64,000 nucleotides of DNA from Aspidiotus rigidus (lineage: Eukaryota; Arthropoda; Insecta; Hemiptera; Diaspididae): assembly GCA_035079385.1 (NCBI GenBank), contig JAVHKY010000029.1:11594001-11658000 (forward strand). The letters are read 5' to 3'. Positions 1 to 9,479 of this stretch are shown here, piece after piece (the stretch's first letter is position 1; every line of letters starts with the position of its first letter). Made by a program: the position numbers and the translations under genes. The notes below the pieces were generated by a model. It made no database searches. It was not told the DNA's origin and saw only the letters and a program-made list of their open reading frames with translations.

Positions 1-1125
1 TTAAAAATTTTCGCCACTTTGAAATGGGAAAGAAAGTAGTTGAAAGAAAGAAGTGGATAATTTTATTTCTGCAAGATCCCAAGTTATGTGAAGGCCTTCT
101 CAACATTTCTCCAAATCAAACTTTTGATTCTCCCCCTCCTCTCTTATCAATTTTTGCCCTTTTAAAATTGGAAAGAAAATAGTTGAAAGAAAGAAGTAAA
201 TGATTTTATTTGTGCAAGGTCCCAAGTTATGTGGAGGCCCCCTCAACATTTTTCCAAGTCAAAATTTTGACCCCGTCCCATCTTATCAATTTTTGCCCTT
301 TTAAAATTGGAAAGAAAGTAGTTAAAAGAAAGAAGTAGATAATTTCATTTGTGCGAGGTCCCAAGTCATGAGGAGGCCCGCCTCAAAATTTCTCCAAATC
401 AAAATTTTGACAACCCACCTCCTCTCTTATCAATTTTCGCCCTCTTCAAACTTGGAAAGAAAGTAGTTGAAAGAAAGAAGTGGATAATTTTATTTCTGCA
501 AGATCCCAAGTTATGTGGAGGCCTTCCTCAACATTTCTCCAAATCAAAATTTTGACCCCGTACCATCTTATCAATTTTTGCCCTTTTAAAATTGGAAGGA
601 AGTAGTTGAAAGAAAGAAGTAGATAATTTTATTTGTGCAAGGTCCCAAGTTATGTGGAGGCCCCCTAAAAATTTCTCCAAATCAACATTTTAACCCCCCC
701 TCCTCTCTTATCAATTTTTGCCCACTTTAAAATTGGAAACACAGTAGTTGAAAGAAAGAAGTAGATAATTTCATTTGTGCGAGGTCCCAAGTCATGAGGA
801 GGCCCCCCTCAACATTTCTCCAAATCAAAATTTTGACAACCTTCCTCATCTCTTATCAATTTTCGCCCACTTCAAAATTGGAAATACAGTAGTTGAAAGA
901 AAGAAGTAGATAATTTCATTTGTGCAAGGTCCCAAGTTATGAGGAGGCCCCCCTCAACATTTCTCCAAATCAAAATTTTGACCCCCCTCCTTTCTGATCA
1001 ATTTTTGCCCACTTTAAAATTGGAAAGAAAGTAGTTGAAAGAAAGAAGTAGATAATTTTATTTGTGGGAGGTCCCAAGTTGTGTGTATTCAATGAAATTT
1101 TGAAATGAGAGGAAAAATGTGGAGG
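1..1125. repeat. Tandem array of a ~142-bp repeat, about eight copies
   Basis: The block TGAAAGAAAGAAGT recurs at about 41, 183, 322, 468, 607, 749, 893 and 1036, so the spacing is 139 to 146 bp. Each unit holds a purine stretch, then a 'caaggtcccaagt' block, a 'ggaggcccccct' block, a 'caaatcaaaattttgac' block and a 'tcttatcaatttttgcc' block. The copies differ by scattered substitutions and small indels. The array runs off the left edge of the window, so its full length is unknown. The short open frame at 349-555 is only a stretch of this repeat. Confidence 0.92.
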
Positions 1126-1190
1126 CCCCCCAAATGTGGAAGCCCGGGTTCCTGGACCCCCTGGGACCCCCCTAAATCCGGTCCCAAGCG
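1126..1190 (-). mobile_element. GC-rich terminus, possibly of a hAT-like element carrying the array
   Basis: Directly after the array the sequence becomes GC-rich, with runs of C and the words CCCGGGTTCC and CCTAAATCCGG. On the minus strand this begins CCGGATTTAGG followed by G-runs, which resembles the ends of many hAT-type DNA transposons in animals. The shared 'ggaggccccc' word suggests that the array is the subterminal part of the same element. No partner end or target duplication can be seen because the array leaves the window. Confidence 0.35.
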
Positions 1191-3420
1191 TACGTCCTCA
1201 GCAACTCACAGAAATTCCCTATAGGACACTTTCATCCGCATAGATGTTCAACTAATTGAAAAGAGAAAATGTGAGGATATTGCAACAAAATTACCGGTAG
1301 GGTACTCCTATAGAAACAAAAGTTGTACAAGTTGAAGAAGTAAATGGAATTGTGTTGTCATTCCAATTACAGAAGAAATAGCAGAGGTAAAGGCTACTGA
1401 AACATCAGTTTTTGTTTGTGCCTTGTGGAAATTGTCAATGGGATACTTTTATCGAAACAAATGCCAAAAAGTTATAAAAAGAAAAAAGGTTTTTTGAAGC
1501 CGATAAATAACAAACACTGCACCCCTCTAGAAACGTCGCGTACAGTCATCAAACTCATCCTCGATGGCTTTTTACAGTACTGATAATAAAATGATAGAAA
1601 ATTATGGCTACTTCGTATTTCATACAACATTTCAAAAACTCCCTCAAAACCTTGGGATTTTCTCGTCGAGAAGTTGACGTTATTTCACTTTTGTACCTCG
1701 TAAATAAAAATTGTCTACAATTTTTAGAACAAATTTTCTTGATAAAGCAAAGGAACGAAAGAGAATCGTATATTTTCATCTCTGTAGCGCGTGCAAAAAA
1801 AATGTGTGTTTTTTTTTATTTTAATTTTTGGGATGTGTGCTGATGGTCATTGAAATATACCGAGCGATAAGAATAAACTGATCAGAGGGGTCGAAAAAAA
1901 GTGTATATGATATTCGGTTCGCACTTTTCAAACGAATCCTCGTTCCATGTAAATTAAAACAAAACATACTAACCAGGCGAGAGTATCGTTCTCCGGATTA
2001 AAAGTTGTGTTGAAAGGAAAATATAGAGAAAAAAACATGTATACGTAACTCATGTCCGGGCTTAGGTGGAGCGTAAAAAATTAAAAATAGTAAAGCGTAA
2101 ATCGGATTTATTCTGAAATTTTTGACAACGCGTTAATTGATCGGAGGATTTTTGTGTGCACGTATGACGCGAAAATATAAATTCTGAAATCCTCTAAAAT
2201 AAACACATCTGCTTAATCTGCGGCCGGATACGTCAAAGCTGTACCATATAAGCTTCACTTTTTTTCTCTCTCTCTATGATATTAATGTTTACATTATCGC
2301 GATGTCGATTAAAAAAGATGATCGAATGTTGAAGACCCTGAAGAAAGGTATCCCGTTACAATCTGTATAATATGTAACCGAGACAAAAGCCATCCACGCA
2401 GCGCTGAAGTTGAACGAATTTTTTGTTCAGTACACACATTTTGTTTACTTTTAACTTTCATCGATTCCTTTGTAAAAAAGTTATACAGAAAGATTGACGT
2501 TTGAAAACAGTTACGAATTAAAATAAAAACTTGGTTCAATATTTTTTTGTTTAATATTAGCTGTCAGTCACTTGTCTGTAATATATGGATTTCTAGTTGC
2601 TACTGTACGGTTAGTATTATGGAAATGTGCCGCAATCTGGTGAGAGTTACTATCGTGGGAAAATTTGAGGAAGGTGTACAGTCGCTCGGCAGGCTGATTT
2701 ACTGATTTAGGATTATTATTGGAGCCTTCTTGATGCGTGGAAAAAAATATTATATAATTGTGAACAGTAGAAGTGTTCTGTTCTAAAATCTAGAATTGAA
2801 GATGAATGATACTTGTCTGTATTTTTGTCTACATATACGCATCGCGGTACCATTGAAGTCGAGAAGTGTTCGGAAGAAGAAACCTCGTCCTCAAATTTAC
2901 GCATGAAACGTCAGCGAGAAGGGAGGCTAGGAAAGAGCTATTGAAAGACCATTGAAATATCTATATGGAATTCATGCTCTAAGCCAAGGTAGTGAGAGGT
3001 TCTACTTAGTGACTGTATAGAAGGGCTCCAGTTTTTTGAGTTGTCAAACCAAATGTTTACGTCAAAGTAGGTGGGAGGAAGATACGGGAAGCAACGTTAC
3101 GGCTCATCTTTAAATCAAAATTTGTGAGTTTATTTTACGAACCGCACAAATATATAATACAAATACGATATTATATTAAAGAATCGAAAACCAACGAAAT
3201 TCAAAATCGAAAATCACGAAGATCGAAAAATGCAAAAAATTGCAGAAAAATTGTAAATACCCATTATCAAACGATACACAAATTGGATCTGAGCAACGAC
3301 AAGATGAGAGACAAGAGAATTAGAATGATTCAGAGTCGTTAGGAGAAGGAGAGAGACTGTAGACCTTCTCGATTAAATCATTCTCAGGGAGAAAACCATT
3401 TAAAAATACAGCATCATTAT
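1191..3420. other. No gene recognised
   Basis: AT-rich unique-looking sequence. It holds an ATG-started 79-codon open frame at 1604-1843 with no recognisable domain, and a short CT repeat near 2263-2275. From about 3130 to 3340 there is an A-rich, low-complexity stretch that may be the 3' flank of the minus-strand Penelope-like relic. I see no splice-linked exons or RNA genes. Confidence 0.5.
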
Positions 3421-3423
3421 ACT

Positions 3424-3970
3424 ACTCGAATGGCGAACAATTTCGATATGTGCTCAAAGGCCAACCACCGACGGAAGGAATTCTCAGAATGGAGCGAGAT
3501 GGTCTGGAAAAGATCAAATTTATGGTGGAAAGCGGAGAGGTGCTCTGCAGAGGCCTGTTCTTGAACCCGAACACAGAGCTGCCAACCCGGACAGTCAGAA
3601 CATTAGAGCTTATAGACTTCACTTCTCTCTCTAATGAGACGGGATCTTTCAGCATACAAAATAAGCTACGGGTAGTGTTAGAGTTGTGAAATGCAGGGCA
3701 AAAACCAAAAGCCTCGATGAGATGAGTGATCTCAGAGAGAAGTTTCCAGAAGTATGATAAACGAACTCCTTTCACTGCCCTCCTGGAGAGAATCATACTC
3801 TGAGGGAGAGAAGTGGTGGAGTCTGAAGCCTTGGAGATAAGTTTTCTCCGCACCATACGGTCGACATCAAGATCGAAGCTGTTAGAATGGCCAAGGTACT
3901 TAATGACGTTGACTTCCTCCGAAAAAGCCTGTGGGAAAAGGGGGACAGCAGGAAGACGGTATAGATGAGG
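3424..3970 (-). pseudogene. PLE linker and GIY-YIG endonuclease remnant
   Basis: The 190-codon minus-strand frame (3994-3422) is not a host gene. The piece FSEEVNVIKYLGHSNSFDLD and the following VDRMVRRKL match the PLE region downstream of the reverse transcriptase (ik.iA..NGF..d.vdrmirkkl). GFCPAFHNSNTTRSLFCMLK leads into KDPVSLEREV, which matches the 'pafhn.ntlr.ll...KDPv' linker preceding the GIY-YIG nuclease. A frame change near 3630 brings in a CPGWQLCVRV stretch and a later EH that fit the CxxC..YIG and R..EH positions loosely. The nuclease active site is eroded. Confidence 0.75.
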
Positions 3971-3971
3971 C

Positions 3972-4126
3972 AATTGAAATACAAAGGAAAACACTTGTCG
4001 CCACTTCCGTCAAAAACCTTCTTTATTTAGACCCCGAAGATAAAGCGGTCACCTCGTTTGATAAATTGAAAACAAAAAAATTTTTTGACGGAAATGGCGA
4101 CGAGTGTTTTCCTTTTCATGTCAATT
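3972..4126. mobile_element. 155-bp palindromic MITE-like insertion inside the PLE
   Basis: Left arm 3972-4016 and right arm 4082-4126 are 45-bp inverted repeats with only a few mismatches. Both contain the ends of GGAAAACAC(T/C)GTCGCC and a run reading CCGTCAAAAA. The 65-bp centre has no open frame. The palindrome separates the PLE reverse-transcriptase tail from the linker, so it arrived after the PLE. I could not find a convincing target-site duplication, so the superfamily is undetermined. Confidence 0.75.
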
Positions 4127-4129
4127 AGA

Positions 4130-5228
4130 ATTCGAACCCATTTAGGCTATTGAAGGCAGCAAGCGCATGAGAAGGAGGACAGATAGAAGAGGCATGGATA
4201 TTTATATACGTGCAAATATTTCTTTGAAAAATCTTTCACGCTCAATGGAAATAGAGAGGCCAAGTTCCACCCATTTCAATAGTGAACTCAATGGTGGGGA
4301 TACCGACTGTTGAGGAAGATGAGGAGAGAGTGGAAGTCGGTAACAAAGCCACTCCGACGGCATAAAACGTCGTGTACATAATGGGGCCTGTAAACATTTG
4401 GGGAAGGAGATGAAATTCAGAGTGAAAGACTTCATTCTCAAGAAGTTTGACAGACCTCGAAGCTCAAATGTCCGAGGAAGGAATCGATAGAAACACCAGC
4501 ATCATTAAGGAATTCGTAGATAAGGTGTTGAAGTTGGCAAAAAACACCATTTGAGGAGTGTCATGAAATCATCAAGAATCAAGGTCGGGACATGAGCATT
4601 ACTAGGGAGAACCTTGAAATAATCGAGAATGGGAGGGATAGATGGGAACATACTTTCAACATCGAATGAGACATCAGGAGGATGGATATTACTAATGCGC
4701 TCGACTAACTCGCAGGAGTCATTGATTGAAAACTGAGACTGATGGCTCACTAACGACTTGAATCATTGATCGAGGAATTTGGATAGTCTAAAAGTAGGAG
4801 AAGAGAAGAAAGACCTAACTGGCCACATAGTGATATTCTCCTTATGGAGGTTAGGGAGGCCATGTAGCCGAGGAGGTACGGGGCTAGAAATGAAAATACT
4901 TTTAGGTTTTTTCATCAAAGAGGTACATTTGTTGGCAGTCAATCTTACATCTCGGATGTTATTAGAGAAATTGAAATTAGAATTGATACCGCTGACCTTC
5001 GAGGAAGTCAAAGACTTTTTTTGCCGTACTCTTCCTTGTCGAGAATGACCACACGGAGTTACCCTCATCAGCAGCTTTAGTTACAACCAATCGGTGATGG
5101 TAGATTTTCTTCTTAAATCGTAGACCAGCAAAATACGAGTTTGAGGGCAGGAGTTGATTGCATCAAAGATCGGAGACGGTATTGCTGGGCCCAATTTTGA
5201 TACAGTGATCAGCAATTGAATTGGTAAC
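4130..5228 (-). pseudogene. PLE reverse transcriptase domain, frameshifted
   Basis: This stretch encoded the PLE reverse transcriptase, which copies the element's RNA into DNA and is related to telomerase. At least three frames are needed to follow it. The open pieces are 5068-4763 and 4750-4505, and a third frame carries AGVSIDSFLGHLS at the usual GVAMGSPLSP position. The next carries YVHDVLCRR followed by LNSRYPTIEFTIEM. The second catalytic aspartate pair has become HD. The clade within Penelope-like elements (Penelope or Neptune) cannot be decided here. Confidence 0.85.
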
Positions 5229-5232
5229 GGCC

Positions 5233-5549
5233 CACAGTGGGATAAATCCTTATTCTAGCGTGCCAAAAATACGAAAAATCGATACTCTGATAAATACATG
5301 CCGAGCCGCTAGAGTGTTTGTAGATACACCAAATAACTCGAATCAACTCGATTTCCGCACAAAAAGACTGTAGCGTACCGAGAAACCAGTTGTCTAGACA
5401 GGAGGGTGAGGAAGAGAGAACAGCTGTTCAACGAGTAGCCGGAAACAAGGATACACAACGCACGCGGATACCGATGTTCAGTACATGAGTTCCGGATTGT
5501 GTTTTTTTTTTTTTGTTCAATATTGACCCAAACTTCCTCTCTACGTCAT
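5233..5549 (+). repeat. Left ~317-bp terminal inverted repeat
   Basis: This arm pairs with 5877-6191 over its whole length with very few differences. Both arms run from CACAGTGG at the outside to CTACGTCAT at the inside, and the main length change is in an internal T-run. The terminus has an RSS-like geometry: heptamer CACAGTG (5233-5239), 23-bp spacer (5240-5262), then CCAAAAATA (5263-5271). Confidence 0.95.
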
Positions 5550-5876
5550 TGGTGGGAATTTTTCGCATTACAAGGTTAGCAGATATTGTATTTACTAATA
5601 ACATAGAAATAATACAGTAACCAAACCGAACCAAAACGATTATTAAGAATCTAAAAACTATCAGAGCCTATCAGAGGTTGACATCCTTCGTTAATTTGTA
5701 GCTCAACATCTCCGCAACACGTCTCAATAAACCTTTTCGTCAACTTTTGTCAACTTTTTGAGTTATAGCCACCAGAAAGGAGCCAAGTCTTATAAATTTT
5801 TGTAGTTTTACCAGTATTTTTCTCAGTTCATGGGAGGATCACAATGAAGAGGTACAGGTGCTGGCGCCGCCGCGCC

Positions 5877-6191
5877 ATGACGTAGAGAGGAAGTTTGGGT
5901 CAATATTGAACAAAAAAAAAAAACACAATCCGGAACTCGTGTACTGAACATCGGTATCCGCGTGCGTTGTGTATCCTTGTTTCCGGCTACTCGTTGAACA
6001 GCTGTTCTCTCTTCCTCACCCTCCTGTCTAGACAACTGGTTTCTCGGTACGCTACAGTCTTTTGTGCGGAAATCGAGTTGATTCGAGTTATTTGGTGTAT
6101 CTACGAACACTCTAGCGGCTCGGCATGTATTTATCAGAGTATCGATTTTTCGTATTTTTGGCACGCTAGAATAAGGATTTATCCCACTGTG
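5877..6191 (-). repeat. Right ~315-bp terminal inverted repeat
   Basis: Reverse complement of 5233-5549. Open frames predicted in this arm (for example 5967-6272 plus and part of 5823-6326 minus) are artefacts of the inverted repeat and the PLE flank. The near identity of the arms suggests a fairly recent insertion, or arm homogenisation. Confidence 0.95.
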
Positions 6192-6330
6192 CGGCCCGTG
6201 AATCATCTGAAGCTGGAAGGCTGCGTTCCAAGTCTTTCTATAGTAGGTCCTCCGCTGGAGAGGAAAGGTTAACTTACGAAAGATTGAGTAAAAGAGGGTG
6301 GAACATAACCTTCGATCTGGTACCAAAACA

Positions 6331-8585
6331 ACGTGATTTGAGGTCCACCTTCTTCTTTAAAATACGGATTCTGTGTGTTTAATACTGAGAGAAGGTGTCA
6401 ATCTGCAGAACGATTCTAAATCCATACTTGCGAAAGCGATTGGTAGGAAAAAGTGGAAAAATCTCAAGTGTGTTAAAATCATCGAAGTAACTCACTTATC
6501 CAACAACAGAGTGCTTCCTTCATTCATCAACATCTTCATTTTTCAACTAAACGCACTTATTTATATTATTCACCACGTACTTGCGTGCTCATAAAGTAAG
6601 TTTTCCTAGCGACGAATCAATTTCGTATCATTTTATAGGCTTACTGACGAAATAATTGTTTCAAACTAGCTAATTAATGCTCCCATCTCGTGCGGCATCC
6701 CGATCAAAAGTTGAACACATGGTATAGCCGTGTCTAGACGCGAGTCTATATCCGTCTATTTTCCACCTGAGCGTTCGATGATAAAATACAGAAGAAACAC
6801 AAATCTTTACTTAATACGGCGTAATTAGTCCGGTATCGGAGTCGGGCGAGCGTTATATGAAAATTAAGTCCTCTTAATCCGATCACGACGACCCTCTGTC
6901 GATGAGCATCATGAGTGCAGAGCGCATTAAAAAAACAGCCATTCACGTATCACCTCCTCATCGAATTCGATATGTAACGTACTTGGTATATACAGATGAA
7001 GTCTGCGATAAGTCAAAGCCCGTAATACAACAAGCAGATGATAAAGGTCCGCATACCGTAAAGAGGACGTTTTTACACTCGAGAAGCGCCTCTTGTAGCA
7101 TTGTACAAGCATAAAAATCTATAAATAACGAATAAATGAGACAAATAAGGGTTTAAAAGGTTGTGCTGGATGTCCCTTTAGTGACGTTTCTCGGCCCACA
7201 CCTGTCAGCGTTCATTTCCGGCTACGTAGATACAATTGGTGAGGAGATGTCGAACGTAGAGGTGTTCACGACACAAATATAGTATCTCGTTTTCGCAAAA
7301 GTCACACATTTTTATATAACCTTTTTTTTTTTTCTATACCAGTTCTCGAGTATTGGTGGGTTTTCCGAAGGCGGATCGCAAGATACTCGACTATGTACGC
7401 ACTCGATGAATGCCTCATTTCATGAGTAGCATTTCGCTATTGATGCCGACTGCGCTAAATTTTCGCCGACAGTTATACGACACGATTGACTCATCGAGCG
7501 CGTTCGAAAAAGATAAGCTACTTAGGAAAAGTAAATGCGATCAACACACACGGAACTAAATAAGACATCGTTTCACTGCGCGAGAATATTGTACGTATAC
7601 TCGCGTATATATACGAATTCGTCTTTCTTTCCGGTAATATAATTATGTTCGCGCTAAATTACCGTGGTTTATTTTCCATTAACGCCCGCCAATATTATAG
7701 GGAGTAGTCTATATCAGATTTGAAATAGAGGGTATCTCGTATCACCCTCTCGAAAAAGGGTTGTACGTCGTTATTTACACTTAGATAACCTCATTGTCGC
7801 CGTGCACGTATTAGAACGTTAAAATACTCGAGCGAGTCGAAAATTTAGACGAATAAATCAATTTCGACTTGCAATAAGGAGATCTATTATTGAAAATATG
7901 GTTAATAAAAAAAAAAAAAAAAAAAGTATAGAAGAGAGAGTGCACAGGACCAGATACACGAACAGTAATTGGCGATGATTACAGTCACGTTACACATACG
8001 ATTTTGTTGACTTCGTTTGATTTTTTTCGACATATGTTCCGAAAGTGTAAAGTCAATTTTTGTCATCTTGCTATGACGAAAAACCTGCTTAAGAAGCGGT
8101 CATGCGGGTGCGTGGATCTAGACAGAAATTTGAGAGGAGGAGTTCTGGAATAACGTTTAACAACCTCACTATTTTTTAATGTCTTTCATCATTCCTAATG
8201 AAATATATTGTACTTTCTCACCTTTGGGCGTAGGCTTTCTTATATCCACGCTATAAGGGGCAATGAATGAAGTAAGTTTTAAGGAAGAGACGAGGATGTA
8301 ATTATCCCGCGATGAACCATGTTGACTTTAAACCGATCCCAGATCGACTGCTTATTTCGATTGGAAGTCAAATAAAAATTGTCGTCAATCTTAAGTCGAT
8401 AATGTCGACCGCCAATCGACCAAAAATTAGTGATAGTCGACTAAGTTCCTCGTTGAAATTGAGTTGACTATTGTTATTACTATTGATTGAAGAAAAACAA
8501 CAAAATTGAGTCAATTCAATCATTGCCTCACTGGTGAAGCATGGAGATTTAGATTCTCAATGGTCCGCCTTATATAATGATGGCC
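6331..8585. other. No gene recognised; CG-containing AT-rich DNA
   Basis: Unique-looking sequence rich in CGTA/TACG words. It has an ATG-started 70-codon frame at 6902-7114 with no recognisable domain, and A- or T-runs at about 7321-7335 and 7909-7926. A degenerate patch of the TCGA-dense satellite family lies at about 8330-8480. Confidence 0.5.
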
Positions 8586-9017
8586 ACGCATTCTGGTTGC
8601 GAGTATTGAAACCTGTATGGAAAAACTGAATTGTTGTTATTACTAAGTAAGATAAATTTCCTTGCTCCACCCAGAACGAGTAGTTGTAGGGATATCTTTC
8701 AGATTCCTCAGCACAGAACGCCGCAATTTGCTCCTGCTCCACTGCTTCGTGCCCTGTCTCTCTTGAACCGTGTTGTTAAAGAAGACCGCACAATTGATAT
8801 ATTTTTTGATAGTAGAAAAATGTCAGGTAGCAAGGTGACGACAGTCCTCATGAACTTCGAAACAAATTGATAATGCTTGCCCATACCTTATTTTTGTTCA
8901 TTATTCATCCATCTTTTTTTCTTTTTTTTTTTTCCCATATTATAAATCTTTTAGTCTGATCTTATCCGCACCCCTATGATCAAATGGCCTCCATATATCT
9001 GTAATTATTATTATTAT

Positions 9018-9023
9018 ATCTAT

Positions 9024-9082
<59 letters not shown>

Positions 9083-9086
9083 TTTT
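9018..9086. repeat. (ATTT)n microsatellite
   Basis: About sixteen consecutive TTTA/ATTT units lie within the 3' UTR of the non-LTR fragment. It probably expanded after insertion. Confidence 0.95.
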
Positions 9087-9231
9087 TTTGTTTATTCTTC
9101 GAAATGATTGGTTTGTGGAAGGGGTTGAGGGATGGGACATGGGACCAGGGTTGGTGTGGCTAGTGGTGGAAATATTATCATTATTGTTTTGTTTTTGTTT
9201 TAATTTTTTTTTTTCTATATGTTTTGTTTAT

Positions 9232-9273
9232 AGTGCCCTCCTGTCATTGGCCGATCGGCTGTTGGAGGGCACT
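9232..9273 (+). other. 3'-UTR hairpin of the non-LTR element
   Basis: AGTGCCCTCC (9232-9241) pairs exactly with GGAGGGCACT (9264-9273) around a 22-base loop that contains GGCCGATCGGC. Conserved 3' hairpins next to a short A/T tail are typical recognition structures for the element's own reverse transcriptase. Confidence 0.7.
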
Positions 9274-9479
9274 CCAATAATATAAATAAATAATGTTGCA
9301 AGATGGCGACGATTTAGAACTACTGCTAGCAAGCAATTCATTACTCGAAGGACAATGACGAGAAGAGGATAGAAATAGATATAGTAAAGCAGATCTCAGC
9401 AGTCAATATGGTTACTTTAAAAGTATGGTTGAGGAAATCTTTAGAAACAAAGAAGGAAATCCTTGAGAGCACAGTGGAA

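Larger units (their letters stand above)
5228..6196. mobile_element. Non-autonomous Transib-like DNA transposon with target duplication
   Basis: The element spans 5233-6191 (959 bp) and begins and ends with CACAGTGGGATAAATCC as inverted repeats. It is flanked by perfect 5-bp direct repeats CGGCC at 5228-5232 and 6192-6196. A 5-bp, GC-rich duplication and a CAC(A/T)(A/G)TG start are hallmarks of Transib transposons, the relatives of RAG1. No transposase frame is present, and the 327-bp centre (5550-5876) is non-coding. It lies within the PLE relic, whose protein similarity resumes on both sides, so it is the younger insertion. Confidence 0.82.
3424..6330 (-). mobile_element. Decayed Penelope-like retroelement (PLE), interrupted by two insertions
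   Basis: Read on the minus strand from high to low coordinates, the conserved PLE blocks appear in the right order, in shifting frames. A TKAADEGN block (5062-5085) matches the N-terminal TKADKG motif of PLE reverse transcriptases. LHGLPNLHK (about 4838-4866) matches the YGLPKIHK block, SFDVESMF (4646-4669) is the catalytic region A, and YVHD (near 4368-4384) stands where YVDD is expected. PTIEFTIEM and SSICPPSHALAAFNSL then match the region before the linker. A linker and the start of a GIY-YIG domain end the element near 3430. Many frameshifts and stops make it non-functional. The N-terminal part continues on the far side of the 5233-6191 insertion up to about 6330. Confidence 0.88.
8590..9297 (+). 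mobile_element. 5'-truncated non-LTR retrotransposon (C-terminus and 3' UTR)
   Basis: The frame covering 8631-8870 carries PPRTSSCRDIFQIPQHRTP and then a stretch with LLRALSLLN, an I-D-I-F-F block and a final aliphatic run. This resembles the very C-terminus of Jockey/CR1-group ORF2 proteins (F.iP..RT...SPl.Ral.llN...DiFf). A pyrimidine-rich 3' UTR follows with an ATTT microsatellite, a hairpin and an ATAAATAA-type tail ending near 9297. The reverse transcriptase is missing, which is normal for 5' truncation. The family assignment is by motif only. Confidence 0.6.

Noticed and set aside
349..555. 68-codon open frame
   Set aside because: Lies inside the 142-bp tandem array; similar frames occur in neighbouring units.
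5823..6326. 167-codon minus frame
   Set aside because: Crosses from PLE flank into the right inverted repeat of the Transib-like element; it is a chimera, not a gene.
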